Assembly: GCA_022113835.1 (NCBI GenBank) | Contig: JAILWY010000023.1 | Span: 2,914,001-2,978,000 of the forward strand | Length of the DNA: 64,000 nt | Direction of reading: 5' to 3' | From: Atopsyche davidsoni | Taxonomy: Eukaryota; Arthropoda; Insecta; Trichoptera; Hydrobiosidae | In this document: piece after piece, positions 38,291-49,948 of the stretch | Layout of the letters: each line of letters begins with the position of its first letter | How positions within the stretch are numbered: the stretch's first letter is position 1 | Program-made: the position numbers and the translations under genes | The notes under the pieces: model-generated | The model's database searches: none | Told to the model about the DNA's origin: nothing | Seen by the model: only the letters and a program-made list of their open reading frames with translations

Positions 38291-39507
38291 CAGTTCTTTG
38301 CTCTTCTGATGTGATATCTTCGTTCATTTCCATATTATTTTCTGTGGTATTACTACTTGGTTTTGATAAACAGTTGGTGACATTACAGCAACTTGTTTTA
38401 CATTTAATTTTATTTCTTAAAAATCTATAAATCTTATAGGCTAAATATAACAATATATTGATTTTTATTCTCTGATACAGCTAAATATTTAATTGCAGGT
38501 AAAACAAATACATACATATTGTCCTGTCTTTGCATTGGCAAAGGAACTAATTCGAAAAGATTATAACTATTAAAGTTACATAGTGGTACAGATAATACAA
38601 ATACTAATCTGTTATCAATAACAATTACACTTAGTTTAGTCAAATCAATTATTTTACTTACATACAATGAATTTATTGGAATTGGATAAGAATAAGTATT
38701 CGGTAAATACGGAACACTTTTCAATAATTCATTTAGAAACAATTTTGGATTTATCACAAATGGATGTATGATGTTATTTTTGGCAAACAATATTGAACTG
38801 ATTATATTTGAAAATTCTTCTTGTGTTTCATACATTAACAAAGTTAACAAAGATAAATGACTTTCAATATCTTGTTTGACTTCTAAGTCGAATATATGTC
38901 TATTTACATTTTCGGTAAACATTTTTAATTTGATAAAATTTTTATTAAATATTTCTTCATTAATATTTAAATTTGAGATAGTACTGTTGAAATTCAATAT
39001 TGCTTCCTTAACTACTTGTGTTTGTTGTTTAAGAGCATTAAACATTTCTTTATCATCTTTATTTATATTATTTATAACATTATTATAATAAGTTGCATCA
39101 TCTTCATCGAGAGTTCCAAATAGAGATTTAAATGTTGTTCCTATTATATTGAGCCATGCTCTTTTTATTCTTTTATTATTTAAACCATGGGCAGTTAATT
39201 CTTTGATAATATCAATTTTATCATGTAAATCAGAATTTACATGTTTTATAATATCGAGTGAGGATTTACAGAGTGTCATATTATGAAGGATTTCATTAAT
39301 ACATAAATTTTCTGTTTCTTTAAATATTTTATCAAGAGAATTCAATTTAAGATCAAGATGACTCAACTGTACATATGTTACAAAATTCCAGCGACTTTCA
39401 ATAAGATTAATGCTACCTATTTGATTATAATAAATTCCAGGAGAAGTTTGAAATTCAGTCCAGTTAACATCTTTTGTAGCGATGGTAGGTTCAATGCAGA
39501 GTATCAC
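38265..39507 (-). pseudogene. env: Errantivirus envelope gene (F-type fusion protein), broken by a frameshift
   Basis: A 357-codon frame (39507-38434) has no ATG at its beginning and overlaps the end of the integrase frame, as expected for a spliced errantivirus env. It shows a furin-type RIKR site at about residues 113-116, followed by the GT-FxSLFGTLDEDDA block of insect F-type envelopes. The frame ends within the membrane-anchor region, and the coding continues in another frame (38453-38265) with a basic, Cys-containing tail. One frameshift therefore breaks the gene. It is an old retroviral copy in an insect genome. Confidence 0.75.
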
Positions 39508-40460
39508 GAACGATCTGCAATAATTGCTTTCTTTAATCTATTATAATGTACTTTAACTCTCTTATTCTTAATTAAAATAGTACAATTAACATTTGAATCT
39601 ATTTCTACGATTTTGAATGGTCCAGCGTAATTCTTAGTTAGTTTTTTACAAGTCCGAACCTTAGAACTTTCATTTCTTAAATAAACCATATCTCCAACTT
39701 TAAACTTTACATTGGTAATTACTTTTCTATCATAAACTTCCTTAGACTTATGTTTACTATCTAACAAATTATTTCTAGCGATTTCATGTGATCTATTTAA
39801 TCTATATTTTAAATTATCTACATAGTTATCGTAAGTGTACTTAAACTCTGGTTCCTGTGTAATATTTGTTGGTAAATTTGGTTTGGTACCAAACAATAAT
39901 TCATGCGGCGTAAATTTTGTAGACGAGTGTGGAGTGGTGTTAAATGAAAACATAGCGAAATCTAACCATCTATCCCAATCTGTTTGATTCTCTGTTATAT
40001 AATGTTTAAGATAATCCGCTAATGTTGCATGAGTACGTTCCAGACTTCCGTTCGTTTGGGGTCTGTACGCTGTGCTCTGTATTTTTTTTATTTTAAACAT
40101 TTTTGCTACTTCCTTAAATAAATTTGACGTAAAGTCAGCACCTTGATCTGTCAAGATTTTCGAAGGTAGTCCATAACGACATATAAATTGGGTAACTAAT
40201 TGAGTAGCTATAGTTGTTGACTCGTGATTAGGTATCGCGTAAGCTTGCGAATATTTCGTAAGATCGTCTTGAATTGTTAATACATATTTATTCCCATTTT
40301 CCGTTAATGTTAAAGGTCCGACTATATCCATAGAAATTCTTTCAAATGGTTTACTAGATGTCGTAGTTATTTCCATAGGTTGGATGTGACATTTCCTAGA
40401 TATTTTGTTTTTCTGACACGATTCGCACTTTGAAACATAATTATTAATATCCTTTTTCAC
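39504..40460 (-). pseudogene. pol: Ty3/gypsy-errantivirus integrase (pol C-terminal fragment)
   Basis: A 318-codon frame with no ATG encodes most of an integrase. It has part of the N-terminal zinc-binding domain (CESCQ), then the catalytic triad D45, D105 and E141 with the canonical 35-residue DDE spacing (in MDIVGP, TDQGADF and SLERTH), and a C-terminal SH3-like domain ending LKKAI. The reverse transcriptase, RNase H and protease parts are absent at higher coordinates, so the element is 5' truncated at about 40460. The env frame follows with a 4-base overlap. Confidence 0.8.
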
Positions 40461-40642
40461 CTGTAGAAATAGAACCGTAGATAGTAAGTGACGAGGTCGA
40501 AGCGATTCAGAAAATACAGGAAGTGTCTTTGAGCTTTAAACGCAGCATAAAGACATAATTACAATTGCAAACTAATTTCTGACAAATAATTTTTATCCAA
40601 TTAATTAAATATTAATTTTTTAATTAAATATTAAATTTGCAG

Positions 40643-41260
40643 CATGTTCAAGAGGACTTTAAAGCGTATACTTGTGGACCCACTGAGAAGATTATTCGAC
40701 AGCTTGCAGGGCTCCCCCCCCGCACTGCCCCCACCCCCCACTGCTACCCCCTCACTGCCCCTATGCCTCACTGGCCCTCCCGCTCCCCCTCACTCCCCCC
40801 CTCACTCCCCCCCTCTCACTGGCCCCCTCCGACGATCTGCCGCCCCCCGACGATCTGCCGCCCCCCGACGATCTGCCGCCCCCCGACGATCTGCCGCCCC
40901 CCGACGCTCTGCCGCGCCCCGACGCTCTGCCGCGCCCCGACGCTCTGCCGCGCCCCGACGCTCTGCCGCGCCCCGACGCACTGCCACTCCCCGACGGTCT
41001 GCCGCTCCCCGACGCTCTGCCGCTCCCCGACGCTCTGCCACCCCCCGACGCAGATCTACACAGCAAAGCAACCCGACGCGAAATAGTGGAACGCATCGCA
41101 CCCTGCGATTCAGATCCCGCCCAACTCCCGGCGGAATCACCCCCCACATCCCCTGTCCCACAAGTGACAGGTATGTCTAACTAAATAACCAATTGATCAA
41201 ACAACGACATAACTATCAACTCTTCCATCTCCCTTTAGCAGAATTTGCAAGAAGTAATTG
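40643..41260 (+). CDS. Low-complexity repeat protein, two exons, reading frame uncertain
   Basis: An acceptor (TTGCAG) at 40642 is followed at once by ATG (40644), a basic start MFKRTLKRILVDPLRRLF, Pro-rich runs, an 18-bp tandem repeat (about 40825-41055), a donor (ACAG/GTATGT, 41170), a small last exon (from about 41240) with stop, and an AATAAA near 41261. From the ATG the repeat reads RRSAAP and the product is about 180 residues. In the next frame it reads D-D/A-L-P-x-P and then a more natural-looking tail (ATRREIVERIAPCDSDPAQL), ending VTEFARSN and stop. The two best halves are in different frames, so a base may be missing or added in one of the C runs. Function unknown. Confidence 0.45.
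40825..41055 (+). repeat. 18-bp GC-rich minisatellite
   Basis: About 13 copies of CCGACGATCTGCCGCCCC and variants (GATCTG drifting to GCTCTG, CCCC to CGCC and CTCC) lie in a row. The period is a multiple of three, so all frames stay open on both strands. The region is strikingly GC-rich against an AT-rich surrounding. Confidence 0.9.
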
Positions 41261-41261
41261 A

Positions 41262-42489
41262 ATAAAATATTTAATTTAAACCCACATGCACCTTGTGTTA
41301 GTGCGTGTTGTGATGGGATCAAAGTTGTCACTCGAAACTCGTGATAGCATCAACGTCCTTCTGTGTCCTCTACATTGCAACGTCTATCTACCCGAGGAAC
41401 TATCTGTATGCTTGCTTGGAAACAGTCCCCCATAAATTTCAATTAATGTCCTTAACTTTGTTGTGTGCCGCAATCAAACCATGAGAAAATGGAGAGAAAT
41501 AAGAGATGGTGGGATTGCTTTTGCTGGAGATATGATCAGCATCGTAGTTTCTCGAGTGCTGGTAATCTCCACATCTGTAGTCGTATGATGACCTATTTAG
41601 AATTGTGCGCAGTATCTGACCGTGTTGCTTTTAAACTTATCATCTCTAGACATCAAGTGTAAATTACGTGTTTAACTTTGAGTGTTTCAATTTGATTTGA
41701 TCAGTTATTGTCCTACCTTAATAGTGGTTTTTGTCCATCAAACAAATTGTATGCTGCTTATTATTGGTTTCTTTATTTTATCTTCAGTTTAATACAAAAA
41801 AGATGTATAAATTAATATCTTGGAAATAAGTAGTCCTTGTAAGCTTTTTCAATTCTTTTAAAATTAAATAGCAAGGCAAATACAATGAACCCTTTATTAC
41901 CTTAGAGTCTTCCTATTTTTACAGAGTAGTGTGGTCATAGACGCCCCATTCTTAGATAATCTGAACTTGGATGTCTGTCTCTTGTCTCTGTCTGGACGGC
42001 CGTACACTACTTAGTATAAAAAATGTTTTATCAATTTTCCCAGATTTTGTTTCTGTCGATTTTGGGAGTAATGGCGGGGTCCTCACGCTAAAATTTGAAC
42101 TGAATTAGTCTGTAGTGGAGCCAGCCATGATATCGCAAATTAATTGTTATGCCCTTTCATTGGAATCTACCAGACATGTGAAGTGATCGTTGTCCCTGTT
42201 ATTTTCCTTTGGGGGTTTTGGATTCTTCAAATAAAAGACTTTTCTTTGAAGTTTTCTGAAATTCTTATCTCCATATATGTATTATGAAGCCAGAGTGAAT
42301 TGTCATCGTCTGTGATTGAATTGTGTATTTCTTTCCAGCGTGGCAAGCGTCCCAGGACGCGCCGGCACGAGCGGGGTCTGCCAGGAGGGCAGGACTCAAT
42401 CAACAGGACAGGATCAACCAATCTTAGTTCGGATGAAAAACAATTCCAATAGGACCTTCTGGGAATGATTGCTTCACATTTATATCTCC
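41262..42489. other. Gene-poor region with a candidate last exon and a dispersed motif
   Basis: A good acceptor (TATTTCTTTCCAG) at 42338 is followed by a GC-richer plus-strand stretch that stays open to a TGA at 42466-42468 (words RTQSTGQDQPILVRMK and NNSNRTFWE) in one frame, with another frame also open. A copy of the dispersed hairpin-associated motif lies at 41910-41980. No gene is established. Confidence 0.3.
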
Positions 42490-42493
42490 TTAA

Positions 42494-43463
42494 CCCTTTC
42501 CACCAGCTCCCGTACAAAATTTGATAGTTTTTTTTATATTAAATAAAATGATTTTATTAATTTATTATTTTTTATTCTTATTTCTAATATAGTGTACAAT
42601 ATAGCAATCCTTGAAATCAATTTTTAAAATTAATTTGAGTATGATATTTTTTGAAGCATATTCCAGAATGGAGTGATGGTTTTGCCTCGCATGTTTTACA
42701 ATAATACGAGGTTTCTTTTCTTCCACCTTTAATTTTTCTATTGGAACACACGGCACAATCTTTGTGCTTGCCATCTGAGTGCAAATATATAAAATGTGAC
42801 GTCCCATCTAATCGTTGCTCTGTGTCAGCTGCGGACGAAATTTTACGAGATGAAATCGGAGCTCTAAAGTCTCCGATCAGCGCCATCAATAATTTTTGCC
42901 TGTAATGTTTATGACTCAGCGGTTAATTTCCATTTTTTATTGCACCTTTGTTATATAATATAAATTAATTTATAATAGAGACTTCCAGTCCCCAAAAAAT
43001 AAATGTTTTCTCCACCATCTGAGAGTCTTTCTTATAAAACAGTACGACGAAGCATAAATTTATTGTAATTTACAATAACCGTCGGTTTTTTCACTTCTAT
43101 CAGTAAATTCTGTTTGGGTTTATAACTGCGAATATTTCCTCGTTTTTCCCTTGCAGGTTTTCTTTGTACAGTTTGCACGAAAGCAACTGTTTTGTTTTGT
43201 CGCCGCCCGCTAGCCATCCTGGAACACACCATTTTTTGTTCACGTCAGGTAGTAATACGAAGGGTCCCAACGTTCTTAAATGCTTACACAGTTTGTCAAA
43301 TAGTATGTATTTCGTATATGTTTCAACAGAAAATAAAAAAAAAAATTGCCTTAAAAAATATCAAACCAAAATATATTTCCGGTCCAATGTCGCGTGACAC
43401 TCGACATTGGAGTTGATGGAAACCTGCAATGTCGATTGACACTCGACATTGGAGTGGAAAGGG
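42494..43463 (-). mobile_element. Internally deleted piggyBac element with transposase C-terminus
   Basis: Ten-base terminal repeats CCCTTTCCAC (42494-42503) and complement (43454-43463) are flanked by TTAA at 42490-42493 and 43464-43467. On the minus strand two transposase pieces remain: a short part with KKPTVIVNYNKFM (about 43042-43080) and the Cys-rich zinc-binding C-terminus (42889-42617) with CAVCSNRKIKGGRKETSYYC and the later Cys/His residues. Most of the catalytic region is deleted. Near the right end AATGTCGA and TCGACATT repeats form subterminal inverted repeats. Confidence 0.88.
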
Positions 43464-43467
43464 TTAA

Positions 43468-46110
43468 GATATATAATAATAAATATATATAAATATATAA
43501 TAAACGGATAAATTAATAAAAATGTTAAAGATTGTACTATTCTGCCGTTTGATTTAGTTTGATATATTTTGATTTATTTTTAAAAACCGTTTTGATTTAT
43601 TTTCGTCCCGGTCGATACTCACAGGTCGACTATTACGTTTAATGGTCTGAAGGTGCAAACGCGAAGGTCGTCCGAGGCAGTTATCCTACATTAATACATA
43701 TCATTATAAAGTATGTTCTGCTACAATTTTTATAAATCTTAGGGCACGCTTAAATGCGACACTTATATGACGACACAAATATCTCGACTGCATACTGATA
43801 TATTTATTATACTTTTCCACGGATCCGAGTAACTGAGTCTGTGCACGATGGTGATTTTATTTCGTCGATATGTATGCCGACCGATAAAAGAGTAAGTAAT
43901 CACTCGAGGCAAACAACAACACCGGCAAACTGCCGCTAAAACGAAATAAAAGTTTTCGTAAACGGCCCAAACACAGCGAAAAGAAATCGACTTATATTTT
44001 TTTAAGTCTATCTAAATCATTATTATTGAATCTCATAAATAAATATTATTTGTGTTGATATACATACAAATCAAGAAGTCAATTAAGTTTATTGCGAATT
44101 TTTAAAATTATTGTATGAAAAGCTTGAAGAGGAAAACTAAAAGAAATGAAAATCATACAAGCACAAATAAAAAATAAATGTGCATTTTTATTTTGCAGTA
44201 TATTTTGTCAGGTGTGATTGCATCCGTGTTGCATAAATGATATCGCTGAGCGGAGAGCAATGCCGGCTGTCATTGCCTCGACAGAGGCGGTTGGCCACAC
44301 CTTTAACTTGTAAATTCATTTTATCGTACCGTATTCATAAATTATAAATTTTAATATTTTTATTATACAGTAGTTTAAGTCTCACGGTAAACAAATAACG
44401 GATATAAAGTATTATTTATGAAATACAAATTGTATTTATTATTTTTAATGTAATCACATTTTTATGTAAGATTTAAGCAGAGAGTTAGATTAAAATCTCA
44501 GCTGCCGTGAAAGCCTCTAACTTAAGTCCGGCCGTGCTTTGAGACGAGTGGAGTCCAGGGACTTGCAACCCTCACAGCATATTTATAATTATATAAATTA
44601 AATAAAAACTATTGTAATCAATCCACTAAAACCAGGGTTTTTTTGTAAAATTTAAAATCAAAAAGCGATTTCTGACCTCTCAATACTGAAATGCCTAAGT
44701 TAGGTAAATATAATGTAATACAAATTAATCAAAAACTCTATTTTTTTGATCATGTTAAAAAGAGAGTAAGATTTTAAAATTAAGTGTATTCATTGGTGTA
44801 AAATCTTTTACTTATACCAATGCTGGTCTGTAATATTTTATAATTAAATATGAGAGGCATTCACTAATTCATCTACCCTAATAGGAAATAAATCCTATTT
44901 TCCAATTATTTTCCAAAATGGAATTTTTGCATTATCACTTAAAAAGAGCTAAATTTTAATTTAATTTAACAAAGGTTCTAAAAATTGAAAATAACCTGAA
45001 CACTGCTAGATAAATTCCCAAAGTGAGCAGATAAATTGAAGAAATCTGAATTCTCACTTTTATACATTATCGTGAAGGAGTAGCAAGTCTCACATTAATT
45101 TTTCTTACCTTATCATCTTGACAGACTCCCAAAAGGAAGTCATGATTTAAACGTTACTCTATATTTTCTATCGGTATGTTAAAGTATCCTGAATGAACTA
45201 AAATATGTTTAAACTATAAACTATTTCAATCAATGGCTAAAATAGGTCTACATGAACTGTAGTTTATTTATTTCGTAGTTCACATTTAAATTTTCAATTG
45301 GAGCCTTTATGAAAATAGCAAGCGGGGTATGATACCATAAAACATGGTTTACGTAAACCACAGCACAGTAAAAGTTTAAGGACTTGTGTTTAAGTGTTGT
45401 CAAACATATTGTGCATTGTCTTACATATTCCCATGGCCTAAAGTATTCAAATCTAGTTCATTGTGTACTTTTATTTAATATCATCTTTCTTCTTGAAACT
45501 ATTACAGATTTAAATATAAACATAAAGAAAAGAAACTTCAAATCTAATTTATTGGCACACAGAGTTTCAATCTTGAACAATGTAAAATAAACAACATGAT
45601 AAAATAAATAGTTTTTGATATATAAACAATAATATATTTTTGGGGGCTGAAAAATCTTCTTCATTTACATCATACTTTTCTCATTTCATACATAATGCGT
45701 TAGGGCTTGAAATACTGAGAAAAATCCTCAAACTTTTGTTTTCAAGATATGTGGGATTTGAATCTGCACTCTCTGGCTATCGCAGCAATGGTCTACTGGT
45801 ATCATATACCTTAATATGTATAATTCAATATTAAAAACTTGTAGTGGTTCATTTTATAAAAATAATAAAATTTTCTAATAATGTTACAAAATATTCAAAT
45901 AGAGCAGAGAGATTTCACTTCGACTTTGACCAAACCACGGTGATTTAAATAGCTCGGTAAATTTATTTAAATGGTAGCTGAGTCACAAAACATGTTTACA
46001 ATAGGGATAAGGCATCCGAATTTAAGAATATTACATGAGAAATAGGTTTTATCCATAAAGCTTTTTTATTTGAGAACTTAATTTGGATTCTATACAAATT
46101 AACACAGATG
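43468..46110. other. Intergenic region with small transposon fragments
   Basis: A CpG-richer patch at 43580-43960 could be a promoter, but no gene was traced from it. A fragment at about 44200-44310 resembles the end of a hAT-like element (GGTTGGCCACACC). A tRNA-like SINE fragment is listed separately. Confidence 0.35.
45738..45800 (-). repeat. tRNA-derived SINE fragment
   Basis: On the minus strand a GATTCAAATCCCACA B-box-like sequence follows GATAGCCAGAGAGTGCA. It is the same tRNA-like family as the piece inside the MITE at 57384-57694. It has no proper cloverleaf and is not a working tRNA gene. Confidence 0.45.
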
Positions 46111-48893
46111 TTATTCAAAAGGCATTTCACGAGTGTGTGTTAGTTTGTGTGCCTTTAAATTACTTAGTACATTACATGCGTATGGACATAAGTCACATAC
46201 AAAAGGCTTTTCACCTGTATGTATAAATTTATGTCTCTTTAAACTCCTTTCTGTATTACAAATATACAAGCACTGGTCACAACTAAAAGGTTTTTCACCG
46301 GTATGTATAACTTTGTGTCTCCTTAAACGAGTTTTTAGTTTACATGTGTACGAACATTGATCGCATGAAAGATATTTTTCACCAGTGTGTATCAGTTTGT
46401 GATTTATCAAACTACTCTTACGGTTACATGTGAATGAACATTGGTCACATACAAAAGGTTTCTCACGAGTATGTCTAAGCTTATGTCTCTTTAAACTGCT
46501 ATTTGCATTACAAGTATATGAACACTGGTCACAACTAAAAGGTTTCTCACCAGTATGAATAAATTTGTGTCTCCTTAAACGAATTAACCCATTGCATGTA
46601 TACGAGCATTGATCACACCCATAAGGCTTCTCACCTGAATGGATAATTTTATGCCTATTAAGAATACTAACTTCTTTACATTTGTATGAACACTGGTCAC
46701 ATCCAAAAGGTGTTTCATCTGTATGTATAAGTTTGTGTCTCTCTAAGCGATTTTTGACTTTACATGTGTATGAACATTGATCACACCCGAAAGGTGTCTC
46801 ATCTGTATGTACAAGTTTGTGTCTCTCTAAGCGGTTTTTGACTTTACATGTATATGGACATTGGTCACACCTAAAAGTTTTTTCACCAGTATGTATAACT
46901 TTGTGTCTCTTTAAATCAAACTTTTTAGCGCAAGCGTATGAACATTGATCACATTTAAATGGTTTCTCACCAGTATGTATAAGTTTATGTCTCTTTAGAT
47001 GACTATTTTCATAACATGAGTATGAACATTCATCACATTCAAAAGATTTATCTCCACTGTGTTTAAGTTTGTGTTTCTTTAAATTATTATTTTCATAACA
47101 TTTATATGAACATAGGTCACATGATAAAGGTTTCCCGCCAGAGTGTTTTAATTTGTGTATTTTTAAACTATCTTTTTCATAACATTCATATGAACATTGA
47201 TCACATTTGAAAGGCTTCTCACCAGTATGTGTTACTTTGTGTCTCTCTAAAACACCCTTTCGATTACATGCAAAAGAACATTGATTGCACTTAAAAGGTT
47301 TCTCGTCGGTGTGTATAATTTGATGTCTCTTTAAATCACTTTTTTTAAGAGTTGTATATGAACATTGATCACATTCAAAAGGTTTCTCACCAGTGTGTTC
47401 AAGTTTGTGTCTTTTTAAATTACTCTTTTCATTGCATGTAAATGAACATATGTCACACACTAAAGGTTTCTCATCAGTGTGTACCAACTTATGTAATTTT
47501 AAATTACCATTTTTATTAGAAACGTATGAGCACTGATCACACTTGAAAGGCTTTTCATCAGAATGTATTAATTGATGTAATTTTAAATTACCCTTTTTAT
47601 TAGAAACGTACGAACATTGATCACACTTAAAAGGTTTCTCACCTGTATGTATGAATTTATGTTTCTTTAAATCATCCTTTCTATTGCATGTGTAGGAACA
47701 TTGATCACACCCAAAAGGGTTGTCACCGGTATGTATAAGTTTGTGTTTATTTAAATCGCCCTTATGATTACATATGTAGGAACATTGATCACACTCAAAA
47801 GGCTTTTTATCAGTGTGTATAAGTTTGTGTCTCATGAAATCACCCTTTCGATTACTTGTGTATAAACATTGATCACATTCAAAAAGTTTTTTACCAGTAT
47901 GCATAAGTTTATGTCTCTTTAAATTAATCTCTTTAAAACATGTGTACGAACATTGATCACATCCAAAAGGCTTCTTACGAGTATGAGTGAGTTTATGCTT
48001 CTTTAAATTACCCATTGTATTGCATGCGTATGAGCATAAATCACATTCAAAAGGCTTTGCACCAGTGTGTTTAAGTTTGTGTCTTTTTAAATGACTTGCA
48101 TAATTACTTGTGTATGCACATCGATCACAGCCAAAAGCCTTTTCACCAGTATGTATAAAATGATGTACCTTTAAAACACTCTCTACATCACACGTAAATG
48201 AACATTGATCACATCCAAAAGGTCTTTCGCGAGTGTGTGTAAGTTTGTGTCTCTTTAAATTACCCAGTTTATGACATTTGTATGAACATAGATTACATCC
48301 AAAAGGTTTTTTTAATCTAGTACAAGGAAATGAAAATGAGCCTTTATTCAACCTCGACATAGACTGGACACCTGTTGTATTATTAATATGATTTGCCTCA
48401 GTATCAGGAGTTTGCGGTTGCACCTGCAACAAACATATTGAGATATTATTTTTATAATATAGAAGTTGAAAAAAATGTTGACCTCAAGGAAATTATCAAT
48501 TACCCTATCACAGCGCTTGAGCACTACCGATAGCATTTTCTCTTCCTCCGTAAGCGCTCTGTCAACATCGAATTCTTCACTTTTGATTTGTCCACAAGTC
48601 TCTCCGGATGTACTAGAATCAGAGCTGTCATCTCTCTGGCTTGATTCTTCAATTTTAACTTCATATTGACAAGTCTCTCCAGGCGAAGACGTTGGTGTAT
48701 TGGTGTGCCCATGATCTGATTGTTCCAGCTTAAGGTGTTCAATATTAGTGGTTCTGTCGAAACCTCCTCTTGATTCTTCATCACTGTCGCTATTCTGATT
48801 ATTGTAAGTACTAAATTCTTCTTTAATGTAAACGAAATCACGTATGAATCCTTCTTCGACCTCGAGGATCTCTTGTTTAATTATGGGTTCCAT
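46111..48893 (-). CDS. C2H2 zinc-finger protein with 26 tandem fingers
   Basis: Two exons (48893-48504 and 48423-46111) join in phase 0 to about 900 residues. The first exon encodes an acidic N-terminus with sumoylation-like motifs (IKQEI, VKIEES, IKSEEF) and the start MEPIIKQE. The second encodes 26 C2H2 fingers with 84-base periodicity and near-uniform TGEKPF-type linkers. Nearly every finger has the extended form CDQCSYxC, placing it with insect finger arrays of the CSYxC type. Fingers 9 and 10, and 18 and 19, are near copies, showing recent duplication. The protein stops right after one more linker (MPFE), as if the array had been cut. It is presumably a nuclear DNA-binding protein with an unknown target. 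An internal strong GTAATT donor ends exon 1 and a T-rich TTGTTGCAG acceptor starts exon 2. Confidence 0.9.
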
Positions 48894-49566
48894 TTTGCAA
48901 ACTGTACACTTGGATAATTTTTTTCTAGCTAATACTAGAATCTACGATTCAATTATTTTCAGGAATATATTTCATTTCTATTTTTCTCTTGTATGATGCC
49001 AGACAGTATAGAAAGTTTGACAGCAGATGAAAAAGTCTTGCCAGAAAGATTTCATGGTAAAAAAATTAGTGAAATATCTCCAATCACGAGTGAGGATCTC
49101 ATCTCTGAAGTGAAGTTAGACATTCGATTTCTATCAATATAATGATAATAAAACTGTTACATAAAAGAATATATTTGTCAAAATAATCATAAAGTTATTT
49201 ATTTGATAATGTTGAAAGTCTAATTCGAGCCGTTGGCTTAATGCAAATTTGATGAAGATAAAATTTTAATTCGCTCTGATTTTTGTACGTAAAAAATTCT
49301 ACCCTGTCAGATAACAGTGATATAATTAATGCAAGGTTTTTCTAATCGTATCGTCTAAATAATATTTTTTGGGCAGTTGTATTTTATTTTATTAATGAAT
49401 TCAGTAGCATTTTTTTTTTTTAATCTCATTTTAAAAATATACAATTAGGTGTTCTGTTTTTAAAATATGTAAATTCGTTCAATTGACGCTATTGTGTAAT
49501 TTCAAATAAATATTTTTATTATATTATTACTGTACAAATACTGAGATGTTAACGCAAAGTTTATAA
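48894..49566. other. Intergenic region between divergent genes
   Basis: This is the shared upstream region of the zinc-finger gene (minus) and the isochorismatase-domain gene (plus). It is AT-rich and no defined element is seen. Confidence 0.4.
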
Positions 49567-49707
49567 ATGGCTATCTTTCTTCAAAGTTTTAGGCATTTTG
49601 GTTTTATAGAATGTACTAAAACTGTTTTTTTAGCTTGTGATATACAAGAGATTTTCAAATACTCAATTTTTAATTTTGATAATTTAATCAAAGTAGCCAA
49701 CAGAATG
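49567..49707 (+). CDS. Alternative or duplicated first exon (1a) of the isochorismatase-domain gene
   Basis: This 141-base exon encodes 47 residues from MAIFLQSFRHFG to VANRM and ends at a GTAAGT donor. It has the same length, the same final word and the same conserved FLACDIQE catalytic segment as exon 1b (49949-50089), but only about half the other residues match. Both can splice in phase 0 to exon 2 at 50915. It has no stops, so it is either a used alternative first exon with its own promoter or a young remnant of a tandem duplication that kept only the first exon. Confidence 0.7.
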
Positions 49708-49948
49708 GTAAGTTGTCTAAAATTTTTGATAATTTTATTCATGTTTCATGTGTCATGTTAAAATGCTTATTTTATTTAATGGATGCACAAAATAAGAGAA
49801 CTATAAATTAATTTTTTTCCGCCGAAGTACTTACAGCACGCCACACTGCGTATTACGTTTTTTGAAGTTTACCAGTATCGGTTGTGTGACTTTCCTCGCC
49901 GCTTAATAAATATTACTTAAAATTAATATTACATCCCAAAACATCAAA

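Noticed and set aside
40761..41161. Long minus-strand Gly/Arg-rich reading frames
   Set aside because: They are by-products of the 18-base repeat, which keeps all frames open; the splice sites support the plus strand.
46133..46360. Plus-strand frame opposite the zinc-finger array
   Set aside because: It is the antisense shadow of the finger exon.
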